Assembly (NCBI GenBank): GCA_965229785.1
Contig: CBDDJS010000001.1
Span: 1,178,001 to 1,242,000, forward strand
Origin: JAWPMT01 sp965229785
GTDB taxonomy: Bacteria; Bacteroidota; Bacteroidia; Cytophagales; Cyclobacteriaceae
Direction: 5' to 3'
Length of the DNA stretch: 64,000 nucleotides
Below are positions 47,907 through 57,561 of this stretch, piece after piece. The notes under the pieces were generated by a model that did not search any database, was not told the DNA's origin, and saw only the letters and a list, made by a program, of their open reading frames with translations. A program made the position numbers and the translations under genes. Position 1 is the stretch's first letter. Every line of letters starts with the position of its first letter.

Positions 47907-49033
47907 TAATTGGGATGAATAGGAATTTGCAAAACTGATTTTACGCCCTTTCGGGTTTTGTCATCCTCTAAGTTAATGCGGTAATTATCGTCATATAGCT
48001 TCATCAATCGTCTTTTCACATTGTCCAATCCAATACCCTTGTTCGCAGGTTGAACAGTAAGTGAAGGGCCTTCATTGAAAAGTTCGATTTCCACAAAATC
48101 CTGGTTTTTTTTGATGGATAATTCGATTAAACTCGCCTCTCTGCTTCTGGCGATGCCGTATTTTATGGCATTCTCTATGAGAGGTTGTAAGATCAGGTTG
48201 GGAACCTGAATGGACAGGCATGTTGGCTCAATTTTTCTGATCAGTTTCAATCGATCTTTAAATCTGACTGATTCTATTTCCAGGTAGAGATCAAAGAACT
48301 CCAGTTCTTTGGTTAGCGTGACTAATTGATGTTCTTCAAAGTCCAGCGTTCTTCTTAAAAAATCACCCAATTTGGTGGTTACATCGATGGATATTTGACT
48401 TTCTCCCACCAGGGTCAGGGAGGTAATGGTATTCAGGGTGTTGAAGAGAAAATGCGGACTCAGCTGAAGTTTGAGCGCCTGCAACTGAGCCTGAGTTAAC
48501 TGACTTTGGAGTTGATGGTTTTTGAGTTTCATCAGGGCCAGGTTAAGCTTCTGATTTTTTTTCACAGAATAGGAGCGGCCCGTGATCATGATCATCAATA
48601 CCAATGCATAGATCAGAAAATCATTGGTAAAACGCGAAATAAAATAAGGCAAATATTGATCAAACGTGGCCGTACTCAGATCGAGGTATTGGTGAATAGA
48701 GATCAAATAGAGTAAAGTCATGTTTGTGATGATCAATAAATACAATGTACCAAACAAGAGATAAGCACCAATGCACTTGCCAACGCGATTAAGCTTGAAG
48801 GGATATTTATTGATCAGGAACAATAGGGAAGGGCTACAAACAGCCCAGGTGAACCAAATGGGTAATTGATCTTTGAATAGGGCCAGCCAGTTGGGGCTCA
48901 GGCCATTTTTAATGCTTGTGAAGTACAATTGATTGGTGATGATCACCGATATGATCGTCCAAAATGAGATCAGTATCAGCCACTGTTTTTTAGAGATGCT
49001 TTGGTACGTACGCATTATGGTAACCATAGTCAA
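47906..49033 (-). CDS. LytS/YehU-type membrane histidine kinase
   Basis: The frame gives 375 residues; the start may be 49033, 49027 or 49015 (MRTYQS). Four membrane helices lie in residues about 15-165. The His_kinase domain (PF06580 type) follows, with the phospho-acceptor in LQLSPHFLFNTLNTI near residue 202. A HATPase has LILQPLIENAIKYG and GIGLDNVKRRL. Together with the LytTR regulator it forms a complete system, which may control the neighbouring permease at 44713. Confidence 0.9.
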   Translation of the reverse strand: MTMVTIMRTYQSISKKQWLILISFWTIISVIITNQLYFTSIKNGLSPNWLALFKDQLPIWFTWAVCSPSLLFLINKYPFKLNRVGKCIGAYLLFGTLYLLIITNMTLLYLISIHQYLDLSTATFDQYLPYFISRFTNDFLIYALVLMIMITGRSYSVKKNQKLNLALMKLKNHQLQSQLTQAQLQALKLQLSPHFLFNTLNTITSLTLVGESQISIDVTTKLGDFLRRTLDFEEHQLVTLTKELEFFDLYLEIESVRFKDRLKLIRKIEPTCLSIQVPNLILQPLIENAIKYGIARSREASLIELSIKKNQDFVEIELFNEGPSLTVQPANKGIGLDNVKRRLMKLYDDNYRINLEDDKTRKGVKSVLQIPIHPN

Positions 49034-49262
49034 ACTTAAATGGTACAGGACTTAATTGAATGAATAATCGATCAACATGGCTCTTTGTGGGTATGAACTG
49101 GCTTATTTCAAACGTATCATCCTACTTACAAGGATTCATTTGATAAGCTTCCTCTTTCAACACTTCGTTGCTTAAATGGTCCATGATCTTATGTGAAAAG
49201 GCCTGGTTGTGATTTGCGACCAACCACCACTGAGGAAAATAGTAAGCTTTATCAAAAACTCG

Positions 49263-49820
49263 ATGGATATGAAAACTACCTATTTTAAAAATAGCTTACT
49301 GGTGCTCCTGCTTTATGGATCGAGCTATTTCATCCAGGCACAAGGAATTACCCCTCAGGACCTGATCGATTCCTGGGACATTATGAATGATATGGTTATC
49401 GCGTCTGCTGAGAAGATGCCAGCTGAGCACTTTGGTTTTTCACCAGGAGCACCCTTGAGAAATTTTGCTGATCAACTGAACCACACGACGGCATCAAATA
49501 TAGGGTTTGCGTATGCTGTCAATGCGGGTCCGCCTACTTTTTCGATTCCAGATAGAAATGATCCACCCCAAAGTAAAGAAGACGTGCTTCGTATTCTACG
49601 GGACTCTTTTTCCTATTTCCGGGGTGGCCTTATGGCACTGGAGCAGAAGGATTTAGATGAAATGGTGAATTGGGGAAGACCCGATAACCCGAAAAGGATA
49701 ACACGATTAAAAGCCATCTTGATTGTCATGAGCCACTTACAAAGAGAACATGGTAAGACGATGATGTATTTGCGCGCCCAGGGCATTACACCAGCACCGG
49801 CGGGAAGTTGGAAATTTTAA
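49263..49820 (+). CDS. Exported DinB-like protein
   Basis: The open frame begins at 49209 with a non-ATG codon; the Met at 49263 (or 49269) begins a signal peptide ending FIQAQ. The mature part is a four-helix DinB/YfiT-like bundle of about 160 residues, with probable metal ligands in QLNHTT and SHLQREHGK. Most DinB proteins are cytoplasmic, so export is notable. The function is unknown; some relatives are thiol-dependent metalloenzymes. The lipoprotein gene starts 11 bases after its stop. Confidence 0.75.
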   Translation: MDMKTTYFKNSLLVLLLYGSSYFIQAQGITPQDLIDSWDIMNDMVIASAEKMPAEHFGFSPGAPLRNFADQLNHTTASNIGFAYAVNAGPPTFSIPDRNDPPQSKEDVLRILRDSFSYFRGGLMALEQKDLDEMVNWGRPDNPKRITRLKAILIVMSHLQREHGKTMMYLRAQGITPAPAGSWKF

Positions 49821-49831
49821 AGAAGATAAAA

Positions 49832-50545
49832 ATGAAGTATATAATTTACACTTTACTGACCTTGTTTATTGCCAGTTGCACAGATGCTCAACCGCCTGTT
49901 CAGCCACAGTTTGAAGTAGTTGTGCCGGGGAGTGATCAAATCAATGCAGGTTTTGTGAAGCCGCACAAGATAAAGTACAGCAAACTGGGAGCTGAAATGA
50001 CGTATGTGATGAAGGAGGTTACCAGAAATGGTAAATCGGTTTATGAATTAGCTATTTATTTCAACGGCAGTGGGGGAAAACCCGACCTGATCTACATCGA
50101 CAAAGAAACACTGGGTTATTCCGGCCGGAAAATGGAAATGAAAGATTACATACTCGATGTGAAATTTGAAAATAATCATTTCAGTGGATCACTGGATCCT
50201 ACAGAAGGGTCTTCATACAGCAAGATCGTTTACGATAAATATTATGAACATAATGCTTTTGAACCAGCGGTAATTAACTATTTCATCGCGGCTTTACCCT
50301 TAGAGAAGGGATATAAAGCCTCTATACCTGTATTCGATTTGAACAAAGGTTCAACCATGTACTGGTCGAACATTGAAGTCCTTGGCAAGGAAAAGGTGAA
50401 TATTGGCGATCGAGCATATGAGACCTGGAAAGTAGTTTCTAATGGAATTAAGCAAAAGACCATCTGGGTTTCTACCGAAGTACCTTATGCGATTAAAATG
50501 AAAACCAAAGGAAGTGGGGGGACCTGGAAACTGGTGAATGAGTAA
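49832..50545 (+). CDS. Lipoprotein of unknown function (DUF3108-like)
   Basis: The frame opens at 49808 inside the DinB gene, but the Met at 49832 gives a lipoprotein signal (MKYIIYTLLTLFIASC) and 237 residues. The rest is a beta-rich domain with YWSNIEVLGKEKVNIGDRAYETWKV, which resembles the antiparallel barrel of DUF3108 lipid-binding-like proteins. It forms a two-gene operon with the DinB-like gene. Confidence 0.6.
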   Translation: MKYIIYTLLTLFIASCTDAQPPVQPQFEVVVPGSDQINAGFVKPHKIKYSKLGAEMTYVMKEVTRNGKSVYELAIYFNGSGGKPDLIYIDKETLGYSGRKMEMKDYILDVKFENNHFSGSLDPTEGSSYSKIVYDKYYEHNAFEPAVINYFIAALPLEKGYKASIPVFDLNKGSTMYWSNIEVLGKEKVNIGDRAYETWKVVSNGIKQKTIWVSTEVPYAIKMKTKGSGGTWKLVNE

Positions 50546-50641
50546 TCATAAGTCGGTCAGATTTGAATTTTCGGTTCACAAGGTTTGCCAGGTTCTAGTG
50601 GTGTGCATTTCGATGCACGCCACATTTTTGTGCACTTTAAA

Positions 50642-53600
50642 TTACGATACAGGCGAAATAAGTTGGCCACCCTCTGCACCACTTCCGGGCCCAAGTGTGA
50701 TGACCTGATTAGCAGCTTCAATCAATGTGCGATTGTGCTCAATATAGACCAGTGTATTGCCCTGTTCAATGAGGGATTGAAAAACATGGAGCAATTGGAG
50801 TAGATCCAGATAATGTAATCCTGTACTGGGTTCATCAAAAAGGTAAAGCACCTTGCCTTTCCGTTTTTGCAGGAGCGATTTGGTGAGTTTCAACCGTTGA
50901 GCTTCTCCTCCTGATAACGTGTTGAATGGTTGGCCTAATCGTAAATGCCCGATCCCTAAAGAGGAGAGGAGGTTGAGTTGGTCAGCGATGTTTTGATCTT
51001 CAAAGAAATCAACGGCCTCCGAAGCAGTAAGTTTTAAGACATCTCCTATGTTCCGTTCTTTATAGGTGACCGTCGATATATCCTGATGATACCTGGTGCC
51101 CTGACATGTATCACAGATAAGCCATAGATCACTCATGAAATCCATACTGGTTTTGACTTGTCCATGTCCGGCACAGGTAGGGCATTTTCCACGTTTGCTT
51201 TGATAAGAAAAATCAGCTTTTTTCAATCCTTTCTTCCTGGCAATGTCCGTTTGAGCGAATACACGTTGAATTGTGTCCAATAGTCCCAGATACAAAGCTG
51301 GTGTGCTGAGCCTGTTTTGAGAGAGCGGTTCCTGATCGATCAATATGACATCTTCATACTGATCAAGACCATAAACAGAAGAGCATGATACCGGTTTTTG
51401 CTTCAGCCATGACTTAAAGAGCACCTCTTTGATCAGGCTGGACTTCCCACTCCCTGATACACCTGTAATAGCTGTGACTTGCCCCGACTGAAAACTGACA
51501 TCAATGTCTTTGAGGTTATTACTATGGGCATCGTGAACACCAAAAGGTGCGCTAACTTGATCAATTGTCTTGATTTCGGGAATCTTTTTTAACTGAAGTA
51601 ACTGATAAGTGGTGGTTTCTTTGACTTGATTTAAACCTTCAATGCTTCCCTGGTAGATGACTTTACCACCAAGAGTGCCTGCACCAGGTCCCATCTCAAT
51701 CAGGTGATCTGCTGATCGTATAAAGTCAGGATCATGTTCTACGGCCACTACGGTGTTGCCATTCGCAATGATTTGTTTCAAAACGCGAGTGAGAGCCGCT
51801 ACTTGTTGACCATCTAAACCAATGGTAGGTTCGTCCAAAACGTAGATAACGCCGAACAGGTGAGTGGACAATTGTCCTGCCAGCGTGACCCGTTGCCTTT
51901 CTCCACCTGAAAGCGTAACGACAGGACGGTTAAGGTGCAGATGACCCAGTCCCAGGTCTTTTAATGTGGATAAACTCTTCTGAATTCCAGGTAACACCAC
52001 TCTGGTAATACCCCCGATGACTTGGTTCGGATCCTGTGATTCGCCCAATAATTCCAGGCAGTCCGTAATCGTCAGTTGAGAAATCTCATGGATGTTTTTT
52101 CCGCAGAAACTTGTTTCCAGTAATTCAGGTTTTAGGCGGCTTCCATGACAAGTGGGGCAGACAACATGATGCATAAGCGCTTCCAGGTGCTCGATGTTTT
52201 TGTTGTGTAACCGTCGTTTATATTCATCTTCAATGTAATGGCAGAAACCCAACCATTTGGCAGTAAGCGTCTGAGTGCCGGTTTTGGTTTTGGTTTTAAA
52301 CTGCCAGGTTACTTCCCAGGTCTGATCGCCTGTTCCATAAAGGACTACTTCTTTGATCTCTTCTTCCAGAACTTCCCAGGGCCGGTTGATGTTCCACCCT
52401 TTTTGATGGGCCACTTCATTTAAAGTAGCCATGAATTGACCGTGGATATCCGCATAGTACCTGATTGCTTTATTGCTGGAAAAAGCACCTTCGAATATGG
52501 ATTTTTCAGATGCGGTAATCAGTTCTTCGGGGTTGCATACGAGAATGGTTCCCTGGCCCTCACATCGCGGACAGGCACCCAGGTGATGGTTAAAAGAGAA
52601 GTGTTGAGCAGTGTGCGGTTTTCCTTCATGCTGCGCAATTCTTGAATATAATAACCGCAAAACGTCATAAATCCCCGATAGAGTGCCTACCGTAGAACGT
52701 TTGGCAAGGGTGCCCTTTTTTCTGTTGATACCAATGGCGGGGCCTAATCCTGAGTATGATGCGATCTCAGCTTGACTGTTCTGTTGTAGAAAGGTTCGAT
52801 TGTAAGCGGACAATGATTCGTTAAATCTGGCATTGGCTTCTGCAAATAGAGTGTCGTACACTAATGAAGATTTTCCACTTCCTGAAACGCCCGTTACTAC
52901 GGTTAGTTGATTTTTTGGAATGCGTACATCAATGTTTTTGAGGCCATGGGTGCTGACACCATGGAGGAGGATCTCTTTGTTTTGTGGTCGCGTGGTATTG
53001 GCTAAATGTGACGTTGGAATGAGCGCTTTTTGTGATATTTCAGGTTGGCCCATGTGTAAGATAGTTCCACCTGCTTTGCCGCCTTTGGGCCCTAATTCAA
53101 TATGCCAGTCACTTGCCCGGATGATGGCCTCATTTTGCTCGATGCAAACAATGGTGTTTCCCCGCTGTTTTATCCGGTCAAATAACTTTAACAGAGATGA
53201 AATGTCTCTGCGGTGCAAACCAATGGTCGGTTCAACGATTACGTAAAGCGTTTCACCTGTGTCTTTTTTCTGAAGTTGATTGGCAATTTTTATGCGCTGT
53301 GCTTCACCGCCGGAAAGGGTTGTGGATGATTGCCCCAGGGTCAGGTAGCCCAGGCCAATTTCTTGTAAGATCAGAAGCCCTTTGAGGATTTTCGATTGAC
53401 CGGAAAAGAAAGTAATGGCCTCATTAACCGATAATTTGTAACAATCGGCAATGGACTTTTCCTTGTATGTAATTTTCAACGTCGATGCATTGAATCGATT
53501 TCCATTACACGTATCACAGAGCAAATCCACATGCCCGAGGAAATGCATACCAATCTGTATTTTGCCGGCACCCTGACAGGTTTCACATCGCCCTCCTTTG

Positions 53601-55420
53601 TTGTTGAAAGAAAAGCGAGATTTGTTGAAGCCCCGATCTATTGAGGCGGGGAGACTGGCGTAGAGATCCCGGATATGATCAGAAATACCCAGATAAGTGG
53701 CTGGATTACTTCTGGGCGTTTTACCGATTGGTGTGTGACTGACAAAAACCAGCTGTTTGATCTCGTCGAGGTTTTCAGTTCGAACGATGTGATCATAAGC
53801 TGTATCAGGACTCGTGCCTAATTGCTTCTCCAGGGCATAAACCAACGTTTCCGTGACCAGGCTAAGCTTTCCGCTACCCGAAGGACCACTAACCACGTTG
53901 AGCTTCCCAAGTTGAAAGGTAACATCTATGTTTTTTAGGTTTCGGGCACTACAGCCAAACAGGTGGATGGCGCCATTTTCCCATTTAGGAATGGTTTTGC
54001 CTGGGTCAGGCTGATTTAAAAGTGCTTTGAGGGTAGGACTAGAGGAGATGAGTTGGGTTTGTTTCAGAAATTCAGAGAGAGCACCGTTGAACATTAAAGT
54101 GCCGCCTTGGTTGCCTGCTTCAGGCCCTATTTCAATGATGTGCTCGGCATTTCGTATGGTTTGCAAATCATGCTCTACCAGAATGACCGTATTTCCTTTA
54201 TTGACTAGTTGCTGAAAATGATGGATCATCCGCTCATTTTCCTTCGGATGCAATCCGATAGAAGGTTCATCAAAAATATAAAGCACATCGCTAAGGGGTA
54301 CCTGGACTTGATTGGCCACCCGGATCCGCTGGATTTCGCTGGAGCGCAGGGTAGAAGCAGGTCGATCAAGTGCCAAGTGTCCCAAACCCAGATCCTCCAG
54401 CACATTTACTTGTGACGCAATTTTTTCTATGATTTGGTCAGCTACGCTTTGCCAGGGTTTAGAGGCGATCCAGGATTGAAGCTCACTGATTTCAAAAGCA
54501 GCAACCTCAGCGATGGTTTTATTATGAACAGTTACGCTTAATGCATCGCTATTGAGTCGTGTTCCCTGACAGGCCTGACAAGTGATTGCATGGACGTATT
54601 TCAGGATGTTGGCATTTCGATCCCTTCTTAAAATGTCAGACATGATGGGGATCATGCCTTTGTAATAACCTTCCTCTCGTGGTTTTGCTTTGATGCCCGT
54701 CCATTTTAACCGCGATTCGAGGCTATGTTTCCCAAAGGGAACCTTGATCTTTTGACTGCCATATAGAATAATGTCACGTTGTTGTTCGGAAAGTTCGTTC
54801 CATGGAATATCCACATGGAAGCCTTCCGCTTCACAAACCTGATTCAGCACATCAATCGTGACCTGAGAGTACATGATGTATCCAGTCGGAAGCGTAGGTG
54901 CCAGGGCTCCCTCACGAATGGACTTTTCCGGAAAAGCAATCAGACGGTTTAGGTCTATTTCCTCCTCTTTGCCAATGCCGTTACATTTCGGACATTTACC
55001 CACCTCAGAATTGAAGGAGAACAATGCGCGGGAAAGTGCTAAGTCTTTTGGCGCCTGTCCTGTTCGGGCGAAAAGCAAGCGCAGCCAATCATATAGGTCC
55101 GACATGGTGCCCACGGTTGACCGGGCGTGCATTCCGGAAGTGTGTTGCCCAATGGCAATTACGGGAGATAGTCCTTCGATCGTATCTACTTCGGGTCGGT
55201 TCAACTTCCCCATAAATTGTCGGGCAAAGGAGGGAAGTGTCTCAAAGTATCGTCGCTGCGCTTCTTTGGCAATCAGGTCAAAAACCAGGCTGGATTTGCC
55301 AGAGCCGGATACACCTGTCACTGCAATCAGCTTATTGTGAGGAATGCGCAAGGATACATCTTTGAGGTTGTTGGTCTTTGCACCCTTTATGACGATTTCC
55401 TGTGCTGTGATTGAGGTCAT
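50642..55420 (-). CDS. Double-length UvrA-like ATPase (two fused UvrA units, four nucleotide-binding domains)
   Basis: At 1592 residues the protein is far longer than housekeeping UvrA (about 940). It holds two head-to-tail UvrA-like units, about 1-800 and 805-1592. Walker A motifs lie near residues 36, 512, 843 and 1316. Each nucleotide-binding domain has zinc-type CxxC pairs: near 142/278, 610/635, 949/1089 and 1410/1437. ABC signatures: degenerate LRSSEIQRI near 360, LSGGEAQRI near 705, LSGGERQRV near 1175, LSGGEAQRL near 1500. Domain 2 is damaged: its Walker A reads GSGKLSL (Ser to Leu) and its Walker B reads VIVEPT (Asp to Val). Units are shorter than class I UvrA, as in UvrA2-type proteins linked to drug resistance. 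There is no uvrB nearby. A role in DNA-ligand tolerance rather than general repair is inferred. Confidence 0.85.
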   Translation of the reverse strand: MTSITAQEIVIKGAKTNNLKDVSLRIPHNKLIAVTGVSGSGKSSLVFDLIAKEAQRRYFETLPSFARQFMGKLNRPEVDTIEGLSPVIAIGQHTSGMHARSTVGTMSDLYDWLRLLFARTGQAPKDLALSRALFSFNSEVGKCPKCNGIGKEEEIDLNRLIAFPEKSIREGALAPTLPTGYIMYSQVTIDVLNQVCEAEGFHVDIPWNELSEQQRDIILYGSQKIKVPFGKHSLESRLKWTGIKAKPREEGYYKGMIPIMSDILRRDRNANILKYVHAITCQACQGTRLNSDALSVTVHNKTIAEVAAFEISELQSWIASKPWQSVADQIIEKIASQVNVLEDLGLGHLALDRPASTLRSSEIQRIRVANQVQVPLSDVLYIFDEPSIGLHPKENERMIHHFQQLVNKGNTVILVEHDLQTIRNAEHIIEIGPEAGNQGGTLMFNGALSEFLKQTQLISSSPTLKALLNQPDPGKTIPKWENGAIHLFGCSARNLKNIDVTFQLGKLNVVSGPSGSGKLSLVTETLVYALEKQLGTSPDTAYDHIVRTENLDEIKQLVFVSHTPIGKTPRSNPATYLGISDHIRDLYASLPASIDRGFNKSRFSFNNKGGRCETCQGAGKIQIGMHFLGHVDLLCDTCNGNRFNASTLKITYKEKSIADCYKLSVNEAITFFSGQSKILKGLLILQEIGLGYLTLGQSSTTLSGGEAQRIKIANQLQKKDTGETLYVIVEPTIGLHRRDISSLLKLFDRIKQRGNTIVCIEQNEAIIRASDWHIELGPKGGKAGGTILHMGQPEISQKALIPTSHLANTTRPQNKEILLHGVSTHGLKNIDVRIPKNQLTVVTGVSGSGKSSLVYDTLFAEANARFNESLSAYNRTFLQQNSQAEIASYSGLGPAIGINRKKGTLAKRSTVGTLSGIYDVLRLLYSRIAQHEGKPHTAQHFSFNHHLGACPRCEGQGTILVCNPEELITASEKSIFEGAFSSNKAIRYYADIHGQFMATLNEVAHQKGWNINRPWEVLEEEIKEVVLYGTGDQTWEVTWQFKTKTKTGTQTLTAKWLGFCHYIEDEYKRRLHNKNIEHLEALMHHVVCPTCHGSRLKPELLETSFCGKNIHEISQLTITDCLELLGESQDPNQVIGGITRVVLPGIQKSLSTLKDLGLGHLHLNRPVVTLSGGERQRVTLAGQLSTHLFGVIYVLDEPTIGLDGQQVAALTRVLKQIIANGNTVVAVEHDPDFIRSADHLIEMGPGAGTLGGKVIYQGSIEGLNQVKETTTYQLLQLKKIPEIKTIDQVSAPFGVHDAHSNNLKDIDVSFQSGQVTAITGVSGSGKSSLIKEVLFKSWLKQKPVSCSSVYGLDQYEDVILIDQEPLSQNRLSTPALYLGLLDTIQRVFAQTDIARKKGLKKADFSYQSKRGKCPTCAGHGQVKTSMDFMSDLWLICDTCQGTRYHQDISTVTYKERNIGDVLKLTASEAVDFFEDQNIADQLNLLSSLGIGHLRLGQPFNTLSGGEAQRLKLTKSLLQKRKGKVLYLFDEPSTGLHYLDLLQLLHVFQSLIEQGNTLVYIEHNRTLIEAANQVITLGPGSGAEGGQLISPVS

Positions 55421-55527
55421 CGCGTGAAATTAGGGAATATCAATTTGATCTGAAGAAAGGTAAGATTGATCTGATTTCTGAAGTATGTTTCAGGCATTGA
55501 TAGCAGATCAAGTTTTAATGTTTATAC

Positions 55528-55559
55528 TTACGCTTTTATTATTATAAAAAATAACGTAA
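55528..55559. promoter_or_regulatory. A/T-rich imperfect dyad upstream of the crystallin-like lipoprotein
   Basis: TTACG ... CGTAA form the outer arms and TTTTAT ... ATAAAA the inner arms, centred about 67 bases before the start at 55611. It may be an operator or a leader hairpin. Confidence 0.3.
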
Positions 55560-55610
55560 ACAATTATTAGAAATTAACTTTAACAAATCATTTAACCCAA
55601 ATTATTTCCT

Positions 55611-56552
55611 ATGACAAAGTACAAATTGCGCCAGTCGAAGATGATTTCAGTTATGCTGTTGGTAGCACTGATGATCGTTTCTTGTGAAGATCAGGTCGAC
55701 AATGCAGAGATTGATGTTTTGATACCAGAGGTACGTAATCTTCAAACCATTTCGATCAATAACGTGGTTTACGAATATGAAACTTACGTCGACCAGGCAA
55801 CCAATGAAATAAGAATAATCAGGGATCCAAGAAGTGAACCCATTATTGAGTTTTTTGAAGAGAACGAGAATTTCAGTACCCGGGTCAACCTGAGCACAGG
55901 CAGCGTCAGTTATTTTACAGATTACGGTACCATGGCAGAAATCCTGGAACAGCCTTGTGATGTGATTTCAGATACGGAAGTCAATGAGGAGGAACTGATT
56001 GAAAACCCTGAAGGGTGTGGTGGAACCGGTGGTACGGGCGGTACCGGAGGCACAGGTGGTACAGGTGGTACAGGTGGAACAGGCGGAACCGGTGGAACAG
56101 GTGGAAGCACCATCGGTTTTGGTCAGTGCAGTTTGACGGGTGCGACCATTAAGCTGTACGAACATGCCAATGGCAATGGCGTAGAGGTATCGACTTTTCC
56201 TTTGCTCGGAGGGTCACCCTCGACGATTGATAACTTTATGAATTTTCCAGTTCCCTTCGGGAATACGATTGACTTCAATGATATCATGAGTTCGATGCAA
56301 GTCTGCAACTACGGAGATCACCGAAGATTGGAAGTTACTTTGTTTGAACATGCCGTCACCGACTCCAGATGGAGAGATGGTAAGGCTATCCTTTTTGTAG
56401 CCTATCCAAACACAGAAGAGCGTGTTTATAACCTAAGTCATTATGTAAGGAACTCCGGTGTTCTTGGCATCGGAAGAACCGACTGGAACGATGTGGTTTC
56501 AGGTATGGGTTACCTACTGACCAATAGCCCCTATCACTATTACTGGTATTGA
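55611..56552 (+). CDS. Lipoprotein with Gly-Gly-Thr linker and beta/gamma-crystallin-like domain
   Basis: The 313-residue protein has a lipoprotein-type signal (VALMIVSC, Cys near residue 25). A domain of about 110 residues follows, then a linker of nine Gly-Gly-Thr units plus Gly-Gly-Ser (residues 137-166). A C-terminal domain of about 145 residues completes it. The C-terminal part has features of a two-motif beta/gamma-crystallin: IKLYEHANGNG, FNDIMSSMQV, VTLFEHAV and WNDVVSGMGYL. The N/D-D-x-x-S-S/G pairs are the usual calcium-binding signatures. I infer a surface calcium-binding protein; a protease-inhibitor (I36-like) fold is an alternative. It is convergent with arginase, with a shared hairpin between. 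Confidence 0.7.
   Translation: MTKYKLRQSKMISVMLLVALMIVSCEDQVDNAEIDVLIPEVRNLQTISINNVVYEYETYVDQATNEIRIIRDPRSEPIIEFFEENENFSTRVNLSTGSVSYFTDYGTMAEILEQPCDVISDTEVNEEELIENPEGCGGTGGTGGTGGTGGTGGTGGTGGTGGTGGSTIGFGQCSLTGATIKLYEHANGNGVEVSTFPLLGGSPSTIDNFMNFPVPFGNTIDFNDIMSSMQVCNYGDHRRLEVTLFEHAVTDSRWRDGKAILFVAYPNTEERVYNLSHYVRNSGVLGIGRTDWNDVVSGMGYLLTNSPYHYYWY
56019..56108 (+). repeat. Tandem 9-bp repeat encoding (Gly-Gly-Thr)9 Gly-Gly-Ser
   Basis: Ten units of the form GGN-GGN-ACN (last AGC) run without interruption inside the lipoprotein gene. Codons vary between units, so the tract is old enough to have diverged at silent sites, yet it may change length by slippage. Confidence 0.85.
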
Positions 56553-56561
56553 TCAGCAATG

Positions 56562-56599
56562 AACAATTCCTCTTCTTTTATTGCTGAAGAGGAATTGTT
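56562..56599. terminator. Bidirectional terminator between crystallin-like lipoprotein and arginase genes
   Basis: A perfect 14-bp stem AACAATTCCTCTTC / GAAGAGGAATTGTT with a 10-base loop lies between the two convergent stop codons. Confidence 0.85.
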
Positions 56600-56607
56600 T
56601 ATGGGCA

Positions 56608-57561
56608 TTACTTTGCGGTGATGGTATGGGTCACGGCATTCAAAACTTCGAAAGCCGTCTCGGCCATTTTGTTTCCTTTTTCATCCAACAGCGGATTTAC
56701 TTCAGTCACTTCAAGACAAGCCACTTTATTCGTTTTGATCAGGCGGTTAATGATCCGGATCACTTCCTCCGGGTCAAAGCCTTTAGAAACAGGAGTTCCC
56801 GTGCCTTTTGAGATCAAATCACAATCCAGGCTGTCCACGTCAAACGAAATGTAGATCACATCACATTCGGAAAGCTTTTCTATCACTTCATCCATTACAT
56901 GATCTAATCCACGGAATCGGACTTCATGGACCATGTACTTTCGAAGGCCAAGACTTTTTCTGATCTCGTCCTCCGGAGGTTCAGTATCACGTACACCAAA
57001 GAATACCAGGTCCTGAGGTAGGAACTTGGGGCCGGGAACGCCTATGTTCTTCATGTTCTCCCATTCTTCCTTCGCGATACCCGTTACTTCATTGATTTGG
57101 TTTTTACGGTTGTCTTCCCCCAGAGCCGCAGCCAGAGGCATACCGTGAACGTTACCAGAAGGAGTGGTGTAGGGCGAGTGCATATCGGCGTGTGCATCTA
57201 TCCATACAATGCCCAGTCGTTTGTCCTTGAAATGCGCCTTGACACCACTCATGGTCCCGAGTGCTGAACTGTGATCTCCAGACAAGACGATTGGGAAATG
57301 TTGCTCGCCAAGTGCTTTTTGCAAGGCCAGTGAAACGCGTTCACATTGCTCACGTACAAAACCAATTCGTTTGGCAAAAGTGGTCTTCACCTTGTTGTAG
57401 ATCGCTTCATTGTGCGTGTCTACATCGACGAACGGAAAACGCGTGAAATAGTCATTATCGCTGTTGATGGCGGCAATTTCGATGGCATCAATTCCCATAT
57501 CGGATCCACGGGTGCCCGCACCGATATCGGAACGATTCTTTATGATTTTAATGGGGTGCAT
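56608..57561 (-). CDS. Arginase (ureohydrolase family)
   Basis: The 317-residue protein is of normal length. The binuclear manganese site is complete: His97 in GDHS, Asp122, His124 and Asp126 in DAHADMHSP, and Asp241 and Asp243 in SFDVDSLD; Glu284 and Glu287 lie in LEVTEVNP. Arginase hydrolyses arginine to ornithine and urea in the cytoplasm. Agmatinase or formiminoglutamase cannot be fully excluded, but the SKGTGTPVSKG segment fits arginase. It is a single gene with a strong terminator. The 452-bp region upstream, as far as the next gene at 58014, holds a tandem repeat and no gene. Confidence 0.85.
   Translation of the reverse strand: MHPIKIIKNRSDIGAGTRGSDMGIDAIEIAAINSDNDYFTRFPFVDVDTHNEAIYNKVKTTFAKRIGFVREQCERVSLALQKALGEQHFPIVLSGDHSSALGTMSGVKAHFKDKRLGIVWIDAHADMHSPYTTPSGNVHGMPLAAALGEDNRKNQINEVTGIAKEEWENMKNIGVPGPKFLPQDLVFFGVRDTEPPEDEIRKSLGLRKYMVHEVRFRGLDHVMDEVIEKLSECDVIYISFDVDSLDCDLISKGTGTPVSKGFDPEEVIRIINRLIKTNKVACLEVTEVNPLLDEKGNKMAETAFEVLNAVTHTITAK

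Noticed and set aside
52238..55414. Several plus-strand open frames inside the UvrA-like gene
   Set aside because: All lie antisense to a clearly coding, motif-rich protein and have no recognisable domains.
55922..56113. Minus-strand open frame encoding a poly-Pro-Val protein
   Set aside because: It is the antisense of the Gly-Gly-Thr linker; its openness follows from the repeat composition.
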